8,310 nucleotides of DNA, from the NCBI GenBank assembly GCA_019420425.1, contig JAHZHG010000107.1, forward strand, positions 1 to 8,310, in the 5' to 3' direction. A program made the position numbers and the translations under genes. Positions 1 through 5,855 of this stretch are shown in pieces. How positions within the stretch are numbered: position 1 is the stretch's first letter; each line of letters starts with the position of its first letter. Source of the stretch: Clostridiales bacterium. GTDB taxonomy: Bacteria > Bacillota > Clostridia > Lachnospirales > Lachnospiraceae. Below the pieces are notes generated by a model, which was not told where the DNA came from, did no database searches, and saw nothing but the letters and a program-made list of their open reading frames with translations.

Positions 1-175
1 TCATTGCACGCCGGCCCAGCTGGCCGAGCTGCCCCGGAAGGCGATAAAGGGAAAGAAGGAATCCCAATATGGCATAGAGGCCATTGTGCAGCGCAGTGCC
101 GTGCCTTCCGGAATGAACGTCAGCCCGGTTACCATTGAAGAACTGTTCCTGTTTATGGTGAAGGAGGTTAAATAG
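1..175 (+). CDS. ABC transporter ATP-binding protein, C-terminal fragment
   Basis: Only the last 57 or so codons are in the window; the gene enters from the left and ends at TAG 173-175. The readable frame starts at base 2 (HCTPAQLAELPRKAIKGKK) and ends in ELFLFMVKEVK. The tail, with a YGIEAIVQRSAVPSG stretch followed by SPVTIEELFLFM, is the usual end of bacterial ABC-2-type exporter ATPases, where a TIEDLFLFM-like motif closes the domain. The Walker and signature motifs lie outside the window, so the call rests on this tail and on the permease one base downstream. The Shine-Dalgarno of the permease (AAGGAGGT, about 161-168) sits inside the last codons, so the two genes are a coupled ATPase-permease pair. 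Substrate unknown. Confidence 0.75.
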   Translation, partial: HCTPAQLAELPRKAIKGKKESQYGIEAIVQRSAVPSGMNVSPVTIEELFLFMVKEVK

Positions 176-176
176 A

Positions 177-806
177 ATGAAGGGCCTACTGTTAAAAGAT
201 TTTTATCAGCTGACAAAGTATTGCCGCGCTTATCTGGCTGTGGCGCTGGTGTTTGCCGCTGCCGCAGCGGTCAATAACAACATGTTTTTCCTGGTCTATC
301 CGATGATTATGGTAAGCGTGATTCCGATCAATCTGATTTCCTACGATGAGAAAAGCAAGTGGAATCTTTATGCCGGGGCACTGCCTTACAGCCGCAGGCA
401 GCTGGTATCGGTGAAGTACGTGATTGCACTGGTGGTTTTCTGCGCAGCGTTTCTGCTGCTGGCGGCGGCACAGACGTTTGCCATGTACCGGTCCGGCAAT
501 GTGGACTGGCAGTCCTGGAGCATGGCGATGGCGGCGATGACGCTGCTGGGGATGATTTCTCCCTGCATAATCCTGCCGATCGTCTTCCGGTTCGGGGTGG
601 AGAAGGGCAGAGTAATGTATTACATTGCAGTGTTCGCCATATGCGGAAGCATAGGGGTAATCGGTGAAGTTGGTTTGGATTTGACTGAGATACAGTCGTT
701 CATTCAGAGCTGGTTTGTCCCTGCAGCGTTAGGGGTCAGCGCAGTGCTTTTCCTGGTTTCCTGGCTGGTGTCCATATTCCTGTATCAGAACCGGGAGCTT
801 TCCTAA
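177..806 (+). CDS. ABC-2 type transporter permease (ABC2_membrane_5-like)
   Basis: A 209-residue integral membrane protein, the expected partner of the upstream ATPase. Visible hydrophobic segments lie at about residues 18-33, 36-55, 82-103, 115-138, 146-166 and 181-203, giving six membrane spans. Between spans 2 and 3 is a cytoplasmic stretch, YDEKSKWNLYAGALPYSRRQ (57-76). This D/E-x-x-x-x-W-x-x-Y-x-x-x-L-P-x-x-R pattern is characteristic of small Firmicute ABC-2 permeases near GntR-type regulators. The start ATG at 177 follows AAGGAGGT with good spacing and lies one base after the ATPase stop. The length is normal for the family and no catalytic domain is fused. The family exports antibiotics, peptides or lipids, but the substrate here cannot be told. 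Confidence 0.85.
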   Translation: MKGLLLKDFYQLTKYCRAYLAVALVFAAAAAVNNNMFFLVYPMIMVSVIPINLISYDEKSKWNLYAGALPYSRRQLVSVKYVIALVVFCAAFLLLAAAQTFAMYRSGNVDWQSWSMAMAAMTLLGMISPCIILPIVFRFGVEKGRVMYYIAVFAICGSIGVIGEVGLDLTEIQSFIQSWFVPAALGVSAVLFLVSWLVSIFLYQNRELS

Positions 807-823
807 GGAAAAGGAGGCAGGAG

Positions 824-954
824 ATGAAAAACCACCAGGCATCACGCTGATCGGACGGATACCGGTTATTCGGTATGTATGCTCACATTGCGGCTACGTG
901 GAGAGCTGGATAGACAGCCGGTCAGAGCTGGAAAAAATAAAAAAATCCTTCTGA
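824..954 (+). pseudogene. Degraded zinc-ribbon protein gene, frameshifted and missing its N-terminal half
   Basis: A strong ribosome-binding site (AAGGAGGCAGGAG) precedes ATG 824, but that frame gives only MKNHQASR and stops at 848-850. In the frame shifted by one base, coding continues from about 841 to TGA 952-954. It contains ITLIGRIPVIRYVCSHCGYVES and then a charged end, SRSELEKIKKSF. The CxxCGY knuckle plus ESWID and the charged tail resemble the C-terminal half of short Firmicute zinc-ribbon proteins, which normally carry a second CxxC near the N-terminus. That first knuckle is absent, and the restored frame would give only about 44 residues. There is no ATG, GTG or TTG in the second frame ahead of the knuckle. 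I read this as a gene reduced by deletion plus frameshift. A sequencing error, or programmed -1 frameshifting near CAGGCATC, are less likely alternatives. Confidence 0.55.
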
Positions 955-985
955 TTGTCGAAAACTGTACTGGTTAAAAATGCGT

Positions 986-1014
986 GAACTGGCTATTTTA
1001 TTATAGCCAGTTCT
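986..1014. repeat. 11-bp inverted repeat upstream of pdxS (terminator or operator)
   Basis: GAACTGGCTAT (986-996) and ATAGCCAGTTC (1003-1013) are perfect reverse complements around a 6-base AT loop. The hairpin is followed by only a weak T run (TTTGTAT). It could be the terminator of the upstream ABC/zinc-ribbon unit. It also lies directly ahead of a TATAAT box (1018-1023), in the place where a -35 element and an operator would be. The stem is under half GC, so it would be a modest terminator. Confidence 0.6.
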
Positions 1015-1023
1015 TTGTATAAT
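995..1023 (+). promoter_or_regulatory. Putative pdxST promoter, -10 TATAAT
   Basis: A perfect TATAAT occurs at 1018-1023, about 60 bases ahead of pdxS. The position 17 bases upstream (995-1000, ATTTTA) is a poor -35 and falls inside the inverted repeat at 986-1013. The weak -35 combined with a dyad suggests a promoter helped or blocked by a bound protein. No PdxR/MocR gene is in the window. The predicted leader is about 50 nt, with no riboswitch-like structure visible. Confidence 0.45.
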
Positions 1024-1082
1024 GGGAGAGAAGCGACTTACTGACATACGCTGAAGCAGAACACAGACAGGAGAGACGAAGC

Positions 1083-1958
1083 ATGGAAAAGAGCAGATAT
1101 GAATTGAATAAAGAATTGGCACAGATGTTAAAGGGCGGAGTAATTATGGACGTCACTACGCCGGAGCAGGCAAGGATCGCCGAGCAGGCCGGAGCATGCG
1201 CCGTTATGGCGCTGGAGCGGATTCCAGCGGATATCCGCGCGGCAGGCGGGGTATCCAGAATGAGCGACCCCAAGATGATCCGCGGCATCCAGGAGGCTGT
1301 ATCCATTCCCGTAATGGCGAAATGCCGGATCGGCCATTTTGTGGAAGCACAGGTGCTGGAGGCCATTGAGATCGACTATATCGACGAGAGCGAGGTTCTT
1401 TCTCCGGCGGATGACGTTTACCACATCGATAAGACAAAGTTTAAGGTGCCCTTTGTCTGCGGAGCCAGAGACCTGGGCGAGGCCTTAAGAAGAATCGCCG
1501 AGGGCGCATCCATGATCCGTACCAAGGGAGAGCCGGGTACCGGAGACGTGGTGCAGGCAGTGCGCCATATGCGGGCCATGAACGCAGAGATCCGCCGGGT
1601 ACAGAACCTGCGGGAGGATGAGCTTTTCGAGGCGGCCAAGCAGCTGCAGGTGCCGGTGGAGCTGCTGCGCTACGTGCATGAGAACGGAAAGCTGCCGGTG
1701 GTGAATTTTGCGGCAGGCGGTGTGGCCACGCCCGCGGACGCTGCGCTGATGATGCAGCTGGGCGCGGAGGGCGTATTTGTCGGCTCCGGTATTTTTAAAT
1801 CCGGAAATCCGGCAAAGCGTGCGGCGGCTATCGTACAGTCCGTGACCAATTACACCGACGCAAAGCTGATCGCCGAGCTGTCGGCTGATCTGGGCGAGGC
1901 TATGGTCGGTATCAACGAAAACGAGATTGCACTGCTGATGGCAGAACGGGGAAAATAG
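1083..1958 (+). CDS. pdxS: Pyridoxal 5'-phosphate synthase lyase subunit PdxS
   Basis: This is the (beta/alpha)8-barrel synthase subunit of the DXP-independent vitamin B6 pathway. It builds PLP from ribose 5-phosphate, glyceraldehyde 3-phosphate and ammonia delivered by PdxT. The protein has 291 residues, the normal length. Diagnostic stretches are VIMDVTTPEQARIAEQAGA (Asp23), MALERIPADIRAAGGVSRMS, VMAKCRIGH with the Schiff-base lysine Lys80 (Lys81 in Bacillus subtilis), IDESEVLSPAD, and MIRTKGEPGTGD with the second active-site lysine Lys148 (Lys149 in B. subtilis). The phosphate-binding loop NFAAGGVATPADAALMM and the GSGIFKS motif follow. ATG 1083 sits after an AGGAG-like ribosome-binding site near 1068-1074. 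pdxT begins 3 bases after the stop, so the two subunits are co-translated. No key residue is missing. Confidence 0.98.
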   Translation: MEKSRYELNKELAQMLKGGVIMDVTTPEQARIAEQAGACAVMALERIPADIRAAGGVSRMSDPKMIRGIQEAVSIPVMAKCRIGHFVEAQVLEAIEIDYIDESEVLSPADDVYHIDKTKFKVPFVCGARDLGEALRRIAEGASMIRTKGEPGTGDVVQAVRHMRAMNAEIRRVQNLREDELFEAAKQLQVPVELLRYVHENGKLPVVNFAAGGVATPADAALMMQLGAEGVFVGSGIFKSGNPAKRAAAIVQSVTNYTDAKLIAELSADLGEAMVGINENEIALLMAERGK

Positions 1959-1961
1959 AAC

Positions 1962-2522
1962 ATGACGATTGGAATATTAGCACTCCAGGGAGCCTTCGCG
2001 GAGCATGCCGCGGCCCTGGAGAAGCTGGGAACAGCATACCGGGAAATCCGCCAGCTGCGTGATCTTGACGCCCCCCTGGACGGACTGATCCTCCCGGGAG
2101 GAGAGAGCACGGTGATGGGAAAGCTGCTGCGTGAGCTTGGGCTGTTTCAGCCTCTTCAGGACAGAATCCGGGATGGCCTGCCGGTGTTCGGCACCTGCGC
2201 CGGGCTGATCCTGCTGGCCTCCTCGGTTGAAGGAGGAAAGCCCTGCTTTGCGACTATGAATATTTCCGTAAAGCGGAATGCCTATGGCAGACAGCTGGGC
2301 AGCTTTTATACGGAAGAGGAGTTTAAGGGGCTGGGCAGAATACCGATGACCTTCATCCGTGCGCCCTACATCGCCGAAGCGGGAGAGGGCGCAGAGATTC
2401 TGGCAGAAACCGGCGGGCACATCGTAGCCGCCCGCCAGGAAAATCAGCTGGTAACCGCGTTTCACCCGGAGCTGAGTGAGGATCTGCGGGTACATTGGTA
2501 TTTCCTGGAAATGATCAGATGA
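1962..2522 (+). CDS. pdxT: Pyridoxal 5'-phosphate synthase glutaminase subunit PdxT
   Basis: This class I glutamine amidotransferase hydrolyses glutamine and channels ammonia to PdxS; twelve of each subunit normally form the complex. The protein has 186 residues, the usual size. The N-terminus IGILALQGAFAEH is the PdxT signature. LPGGESTVM (44-52) forms the oxyanion region, and FGTCAGLILLA contains the nucleophile Cys79. FIRAPYI (131-137) is conserved, and TAFHPELSED supplies the catalytic His168 and Glu170. The ATG lies 3 bases downstream of the pdxS stop with a purine-rich GGGGAAAATAG ahead of it, so translation is likely coupled. The last 8 bases overlap the end of the convergent C39-like gene, and no terminator is visible between them. 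Confidence 0.98.
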   Translation: MTIGILALQGAFAEHAAALEKLGTAYREIRQLRDLDAPLDGLILPGGESTVMGKLLRELGLFQPLQDRIRDGLPVFGTCAGLILLASSVEGGKPCFATMNISVKRNAYGRQLGSFYTEEEFKGLGRIPMTFIRAPYIAEAGEGAEILAETGGHIVAARQENQLVTAFHPELSEDLRVHWYFLEMIR

Positions 2523-3135
2523 AATATTCAATGGTTTTATCGGCGGTCTGGACGGTTTCCTGATTATACAGGAGAACAGCCTCTCTGGCCTCCACTGGGC
2601 CGAGGGCGTAAAGCTCCAGGTCTTCTCGGTTAAAATAGGAAAAGGGGACGACGCAGTTATAGCGGAAAGGATGGTCTCTGGTAACCAGGATATCCTTTTG
2701 CGGGAACGGCTTATCCAGGTAATACGGATCAAAGAGATAGATTTCTTTGTCCTTTACTCCGGTAAAGGTCACATAATGCCATTCGTCCAGAAAAAGGCGC
2801 ACCACCACAGCGCCGCCCCGGCAGAGCGTGTCGTTAATCAGGCTTTCGCCGCCGATATATACCTGATCTCCGGCCAGATAGCGGGAGGAGATCGGCAGCT
2901 GGCCTATGCGGCCAAAGCCATTCAGCCAGTTACTCAGAAACATCATGGCTGCCCGGGAGGTTCCGCTTTTCCCCGGGCAGCCCTTTTTGTCGTAGCAGTC
3001 CAGGCAGTAGAGCATGATATTGCGCACCAGCTCAGGGGGGATGTCCTCACGCCGGAACAGAAAGCTGACCGCATTGAGCATCGCGGTGGGGCCGCAGTCG
3101 TATTCAGAGAGCTGATAGTGAAGCGGGTTTTTCAT
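2515..3135 (-). CDS. C39-like (papain-fold) cysteine peptidase, cytoplasmic
   Basis: A 206-residue protein with the layout of a C39-like or Peptidase_C39_2 domain. The N-terminal YQLSEYDCGPTAMLNAVSFL carries the nucleophile Cys14 with the preceding residues expected for the oxyanion hole. DEWHYVTFTGV provides His120, and EIYLFDPYYLDKPF provides Asp136, a plausible Cys-His-Asp triad. There is no signal peptide, membrane segment or fused ABC transporter, so it is neither a bacteriocin-processing exporter nor an exported enzyme. A middle stretch is rich in cysteine (CLDCYDKKGCPG, residues 44-55). The start codon overlaps the stop of the upstream M20 peptidase by ATGA, with GGAGGTGAAGACGA ahead of it, so the two are translationally coupled. 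It could instead be a non-peptidase transferase of the same fold (BtrH-like). The substrate is unknown. Confidence 0.7.
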   Translation of the reverse strand: MKNPLHYQLSEYDCGPTAMLNAVSFLFRREDIPPELVRNIMLYCLDCYDKKGCPGKSGTSRAAMMFLSNWLNGFGRIGQLPISSRYLAGDQVYIGGESLINDTLCRGGAVVVRLFLDEWHYVTFTGVKDKEIYLFDPYYLDKPFPQKDILVTRDHPFRYNCVVPFSYFNREDLELYALGPVEAREAVLLYNQETVQTADKTIEYFI

Positions 3136-4253
3136 TCGTCTTCACCTCCGGAAAGCATGAGCTCAAGGACAAGGCCGGCGGAGCGGGCCAGATCCTCTGC
3201 GGTGGTGTATTCCTGGCAGGAGTGGCAGCTATTCATTCCGCAGGCGGCGACAATCCCGTTTATGCCGTTTTGCATCAGGATGTTGTTGTCGCTGCCGCCG
3301 AAGGTGCTGCACAGCTCAGGATTCAGGCCCTGGCTGCGGCAGGCCCGGGTAAACCGCCGGATCACGGGATGCTCAGGCTCCAGACAGTAGGCGGAAAAGT
3401 GGAGGGTTGAGCAAAAGTCCACGGAAGCGCCGCAGGAGGCGGCGGTATCCTCCAGGGTATGGCGGACCAGCGCCAGCTGCTCCATTGCCTTTGCATCGGA
3501 AAAGCTGCGGATTTCCCCGGTCAGGGAACAGGAGGACGGGATGATGTTGTCTGCTGTACCGCCGGAGATGGTGCCGACATTGACCGTGGAGCCGTCTACC
3601 CGTCCCAGGGTCAGTGCGGATATAGCCGACGCGGCTGCCTGGATGGCATGGATGCCGCTTTCCGGCGAAAATCCGGCGTGGGCTGAACGGCCGGTGAATG
3701 CTGCGGTAAAGGAGAGAATGGCCGGGGCCTGGTTGGCAAAGCTGCCGATGGGGCCGGAGAGATCCAGGATATAGGCCTCCCGGGATTTCAGGGCGCGAAA
3801 ATCCGTATGCCGGACTCCGGCACAGTAAGGCTCTTCAGCCGCGGTGAGCAGAAGCTCCAGCGGGCGGTGGGGCAGCTGTCGTTTGGCGATAACGGTCAGA
3901 GCCTCCAGAATCGCTGCGAGCCCCGAGCAGTCATCGGCGCCGAGCACCGTCGTTCCCGCGGAGGTAATCCGGCCGTCGGGGTGAAGAACTGCCTGCTTAT
4001 TGGAGGAAGGTTCCACCGTATCCATGTGTGCACAGAAGAGCAGGGGAGGCAGGGGAAGCGTACCCGGGATATATGCGTAGAGATTGCCGCAGTTTCCGCC
4101 TGTCGCAGCGGCCGAGGCATCCTCGGCGGCATGGATGCCAAGGCGGAGCAGATAATCCTTCAGAAAGTCACAGACAGGCCGTTCGCCAAAGGAAGGGCTG
4201 TCCAGGGAAACCAGTTTTTCAAACAGGGAAAGCAGACGTGAAGAGTCGATCAT
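3132..4253 (-). CDS. M20 family metallopeptidase, peptidase T-like
   Basis: A 373-residue cytoplasmic di-zinc peptidase, the size of PepT-like M20 enzymes. The metal ligands and catalytic residues are in the expected order. FCAHMDTV gives His76 and Asp78, VLGADDCSG gives the bridging Asp107, and LLTAAEEPYCAG gives the general base Glu140 and ligand Glu141. YILDLSG gives Asp164, and GMNSCHSCQEYTT gives the distal His344. The lid/dimerisation domain runs from about 178 to 292 and contains GRSAHAGFSPESG with His192 and NVGTISGGTADNIIP. PepT-like enzymes trim N-terminal residues from short peptides. The protein has 14 cysteines, two of which flank His344, many for a cytosolic enzyme. ATG 4253 follows a perfect GAGGAGG at 7-base spacing. 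It is the first gene of a two-gene operon with the C39-like peptidase. Confidence 0.9.
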   Translation of the reverse strand: MIDSSRLLSLFEKLVSLDSPSFGERPVCDFLKDYLLRLGIHAAEDASAAATGGNCGNLYAYIPGTLPLPPLLFCAHMDTVEPSSNKQAVLHPDGRITSAGTTVLGADDCSGLAAILEALTVIAKRQLPHRPLELLLTAAEEPYCAGVRHTDFRALKSREAYILDLSGPIGSFANQAPAILSFTAAFTGRSAHAGFSPESGIHAIQAAASAISALTLGRVDGSTVNVGTISGGTADNIIPSSCSLTGEIRSFSDAKAMEQLALVRHTLEDTAASCGASVDFCSTLHFSAYCLEPEHPVIRRFTRACRSQGLNPELCSTFGGSDNNILMQNGINGIVAACGMNSCHSCQEYTTAEDLARSAGLVLELMLSGGEDE

Positions 4254-4279
4254 AAATATACCTCCTCGTATATGTTTCT

Positions 4280-4309
4280 ATCATATTCCATATAAACCGC
4301 GATATACAA
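4280..4309 (-). promoter_or_regulatory. Putative promoter of the peptidase operon
   Basis: On the minus strand, TTGTAT (4304-4309) and TATGAT (4280-4285) are separated by 18 bases, about 27 bases ahead of the M20 gene. The -35 box coincides with the T tail of the metY terminator, so termination of one unit and initiation of the next share bases. Confidence 0.4.
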
Positions 4310-4357
4310 AAAGGCTGCCCCTCCTTCTGATAACCGTGCAGGGTCAGCCTTTTTTTG
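4308..4357 (-). terminator. Rho-independent terminator after metY
   Basis: On the minus strand a stem forms between AAAAAGGCTG-A-CCC and GGG-CAGCCTTTTT, with one unpaired base and a loop of about 20 bases. It ends in a T run and lies about 33 bases past the metY stop. A-rich and T-rich flanks on both sides make it potentially bidirectional, but the only transcription entering it in this window is metY. Confidence 0.8.
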
Positions 4358-4389
4358 CCGCAATACGCGTGCAGGCGCATAAATCGTGC

Positions 4390-5670
4390 CTATGCCTGGA
4401 ATGCCTGTTCCAGCTCGTCGATAATATCGTCGATATGCTCCGTACCAATGGAGAGACGGATGGTATTCGGTTTAATTCCCTGATCCAGCAGCTCCTCCTC
4501 TGTGCACTGGCTGTGCGTGGTCGTCGCCGGATGGATAACCAGAGACTTTACATCAGCAACGTTCGCCAGCAGAGAGAAGATTTCCAGATGGTCAATAAAC
4601 CGCTGGGCTTCCTCCGCCCCTCCTTTAATCTCAAAGGTAAAGATGGAAGCGCCGCCCTTCGGGAAATACTTCTGATACAGCTTGTGGTAGGGATTATCCG
4701 GCAGGGAAGGATGGTTAACCTTTTCTACCTTTGGATGCTTAGACAGATACTCTACAACCTTCAGGGTGTTCTCTACGTGGCGCTCCACACGCAGGGAGAG
4801 AGCCTCCAGCCCCTGCAGAAACAGGAAAGCATGGAGCGGGGCAAGGGTAGCTCCCGTGTCGCGCAGCAGGATTGCCCGGATTTTTGTGACGAAGGCTGCG
4901 GGGCCGACTGCCTTGGTAAAGCTGATGCCGTGATAGCTGGGATTCGGCTCGGTGATGGACGGGAACTTTCCGCTGGCCTCCCAGTCGAATTTTCCGCTGT
5001 CTACGATCACGCCGCCGATGGCTGTGCCGTGTCCGCCGATAAACTTGGTGGCAGAGTGGACAACAATATCTGCGCCGTAATCAAAGGGACGGATCAGATA
5101 CGGAGTGGCAAAGGTAGAGTCTACAACCAGAGGAATCTTGTGCTTATGCGCAATGTCGGCAACTACCCGGATATCGATCAGATTTGCGTTGGGATTGCCG
5201 ATGGTTTCGATATAGAGGGCTTTGGTGTGGTCATCGATGGCCCGTTCAAAGGAACCGGGCTCATCCGGATCAACAAAGGTAGCCGTAATGCCGTACTGGG
5301 GCAGGGTGTGCGCCAGCAGGTTGAAGGTGCCGCCGTAGATGGTCTTTGCGGAGACGATGTTATCGCCTGCACTGGCCAGGTTCAGGAAGGTGTAGGTAAT
5401 GGCGGCTGCACCGGAAACCACGCCGAGAGCGGCGACTCCGCCCTCCAGAGCAGCGATGCGCTGTTCAAAGACGTCAACGGTGCTGTTGGTCAGTCTGCCG
5501 TAGATGTTGCCTGCATCGGAGAGATTAAACCGTGCGGCGGCATGGGCAGAGTTCTTAAATACATAGGAAGTAGTCTGGTAAATCGGAACGGCTCTGGCGT
5601 CGGTTGCCGGATCCGGCTGCTCCTGACCTGCGTGTAACTGGATGGTTTCGAATTTATAATTTTTTTTCAT
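4390..5670 (-). CDS. metY: O-acetylhomoserine sulfhydrylase (O-acetylhomoserine aminocarboxypropyltransferase)
   Basis: This PLP-dependent enzyme of the Cys/Met-metabolism family makes homocysteine from O-acetylhomoserine and sulfide, the direct sulfhydrylation route to methionine. The protein has 426 residues, typical of MetY rather than the roughly 380-400-residue MetB/MetC. Landmarks are ETIQLHAGQEQPDPATDARA at the N-terminus, IYQTTSYVF (30-38), YGRLTNST (57-64), and KTIYGGTFNL with Tyr112, which stacks on PLP. LVVDSTFATPYL contains Asp184, and VVHSATKFIGGHG contains the PLP lysine Lys209. HPATTTHSQ (380-387) and NTIRLSIGTEH with Arg405, which binds the carboxylate, lie near the end. The ATG is preceded by GAAGGAGG at 8-base spacing. 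The leader upstream carries an Rrf2-type dyad and a Cys-rich leader ORF whose Cys codons can pair with this start region, so expression is probably controlled at two levels. Confidence 0.95.
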   Translation of the reverse strand: MKKNYKFETIQLHAGQEQPDPATDARAVPIYQTTSYVFKNSAHAAARFNLSDAGNIYGRLTNSTVDVFEQRIAALEGGVAALGVVSGAAAITYTFLNLASAGDNIVSAKTIYGGTFNLLAHTLPQYGITATFVDPDEPGSFERAIDDHTKALYIETIGNPNANLIDIRVVADIAHKHKIPLVVDSTFATPYLIRPFDYGADIVVHSATKFIGGHGTAIGGVIVDSGKFDWEASGKFPSITEPNPSYHGISFTKAVGPAAFVTKIRAILLRDTGATLAPLHAFLFLQGLEALSLRVERHVENTLKVVEYLSKHPKVEKVNHPSLPDNPYHKLYQKYFPKGGASIFTFEIKGGAEEAQRFIDHLEIFSLLANVADVKSLVIHPATTTHSQCTEEELLDQGIKPNTIRLSIGTEHIDDIIDELEQAFQA

Positions 5671-5737
5671 GGCTGCTGCCTCCTTCAGTTTGGGTTGATG
5701 TAGCGGAACAGGGATGTGATCATGAACAGCAGCACAT
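5669..5737 (-). promoter_or_regulatory. Long-range helix between leader Cys codons and the metY start (candidate attenuator)
   Basis: On the minus strand the leader segment AUG-U-GCUGCUGUU (5737 to 5725) is complementary to GGCAGCAGCCAU (5680 to 5669). There are seven contiguous Watson-Crick pairs (5727-5733 with 5672-5678). Two G-U pairs reach the last two Gs of the metY Shine-Dalgarno. After one bulged U there are three more pairs that include the A and U of the metY start codon. The loop of about 44 nt shows no strong structure of its own. The pairing segment is exactly the Met-Cys-Cys-Cys run of the leader ORF. Stability has not been computed. Confidence 0.5.
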
Positions 5738-5788
5738 TCGGCCGTTACGGAAATTGTGGCGCAGCATACGAAATACGACAGATCCCAT
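5720..5788 (-). CDS. Cys-rich leader peptide upstream of metY (22 codons, ends MCCCS)
   Basis: A small ORF in the metY 5' leader. ATG 5786-5788 follows AAAGGAGG with 9-10 base spacing, as good a ribosome-binding site as that of metY, and an in-frame TAA lies just ahead, so this is the true start. The peptide begins MGSVVFRM, is basic in the middle (five Arg and one His in total), and ends RNGRM-CCC-S before TGA 5720-5722. Three consecutive Cys codons (TGC TGC TGT, 5726-5734) are the hallmark of a cysteine-sensing leader peptide. Poly-cysteine leader ORFs that attenuate sulfur operons are known in mycobacteria. The metY ATG is 49 bases downstream. The product is unlikely to act as a protein; its translation is probably the signal. 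Single-genome evidence limits certainty. Confidence 0.7.
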   Translation of the reverse strand: MGSVVFRMLRHNFRNGRMCCCS

Positions 5789-5817
5789 TTTGCAGGCCCT
5801 CCTTTAGTGTAAAATTC

Positions 5818-5846
5818 ATAAAACCTATCAGTTTAGTAAGTTTTAT
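5818..5846. promoter_or_regulatory. Imperfect dyad just downstream of the metY -10, candidate Rrf2 operator
   Basis: A 29-base imperfect palindrome with outer arms ATAAAAC and GTTTTAT and inner half-sites CTATCAG / TTTAGTAAG. Relative to the promoter it would cover roughly +4 to +32, a place where a bound repressor blocks initiation or early elongation. The AT-rich spaced dyad with a YTA core matches the style of CymR/IscR-type sites, and its ACCTAT half-site recurs in the dyad in front of the Rrf2 gene (6344-6363). Confidence 0.6.
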
Positions 5847-5855
5847 GTTTTCTTT

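Noticed and set aside
1977..2732. 251-codon open frame on the - strand across pdxT
   Set aside because: It spans parts of two well-supported genes (pdxT and the C39-like gene in another frame), has low-complexity Arg/Ser-rich content and matches no family.
4336..5637. 433-codon open frame on the + strand, antisense to metY
   Set aside because: The minus strand encodes an unmistakable MetY with all PLP residues. The antisense frame gives no recognisable family and is a by-product of GC-biased codons.
5604..5807. 67-codon + strand frame covering the metY leader
   Set aside because: No ribosome-binding site, no recognisable motif, and opposite to the strong minus-strand promoter and leader ORF.
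5671..5850. SAM riboswitch or T-box controlling metY
   Set aside because: I see no SAM-I core, no T-box consensus (AGGGTGGNACCGCG) and no terminator before metY; the leader instead holds a Cys-rich ORF.
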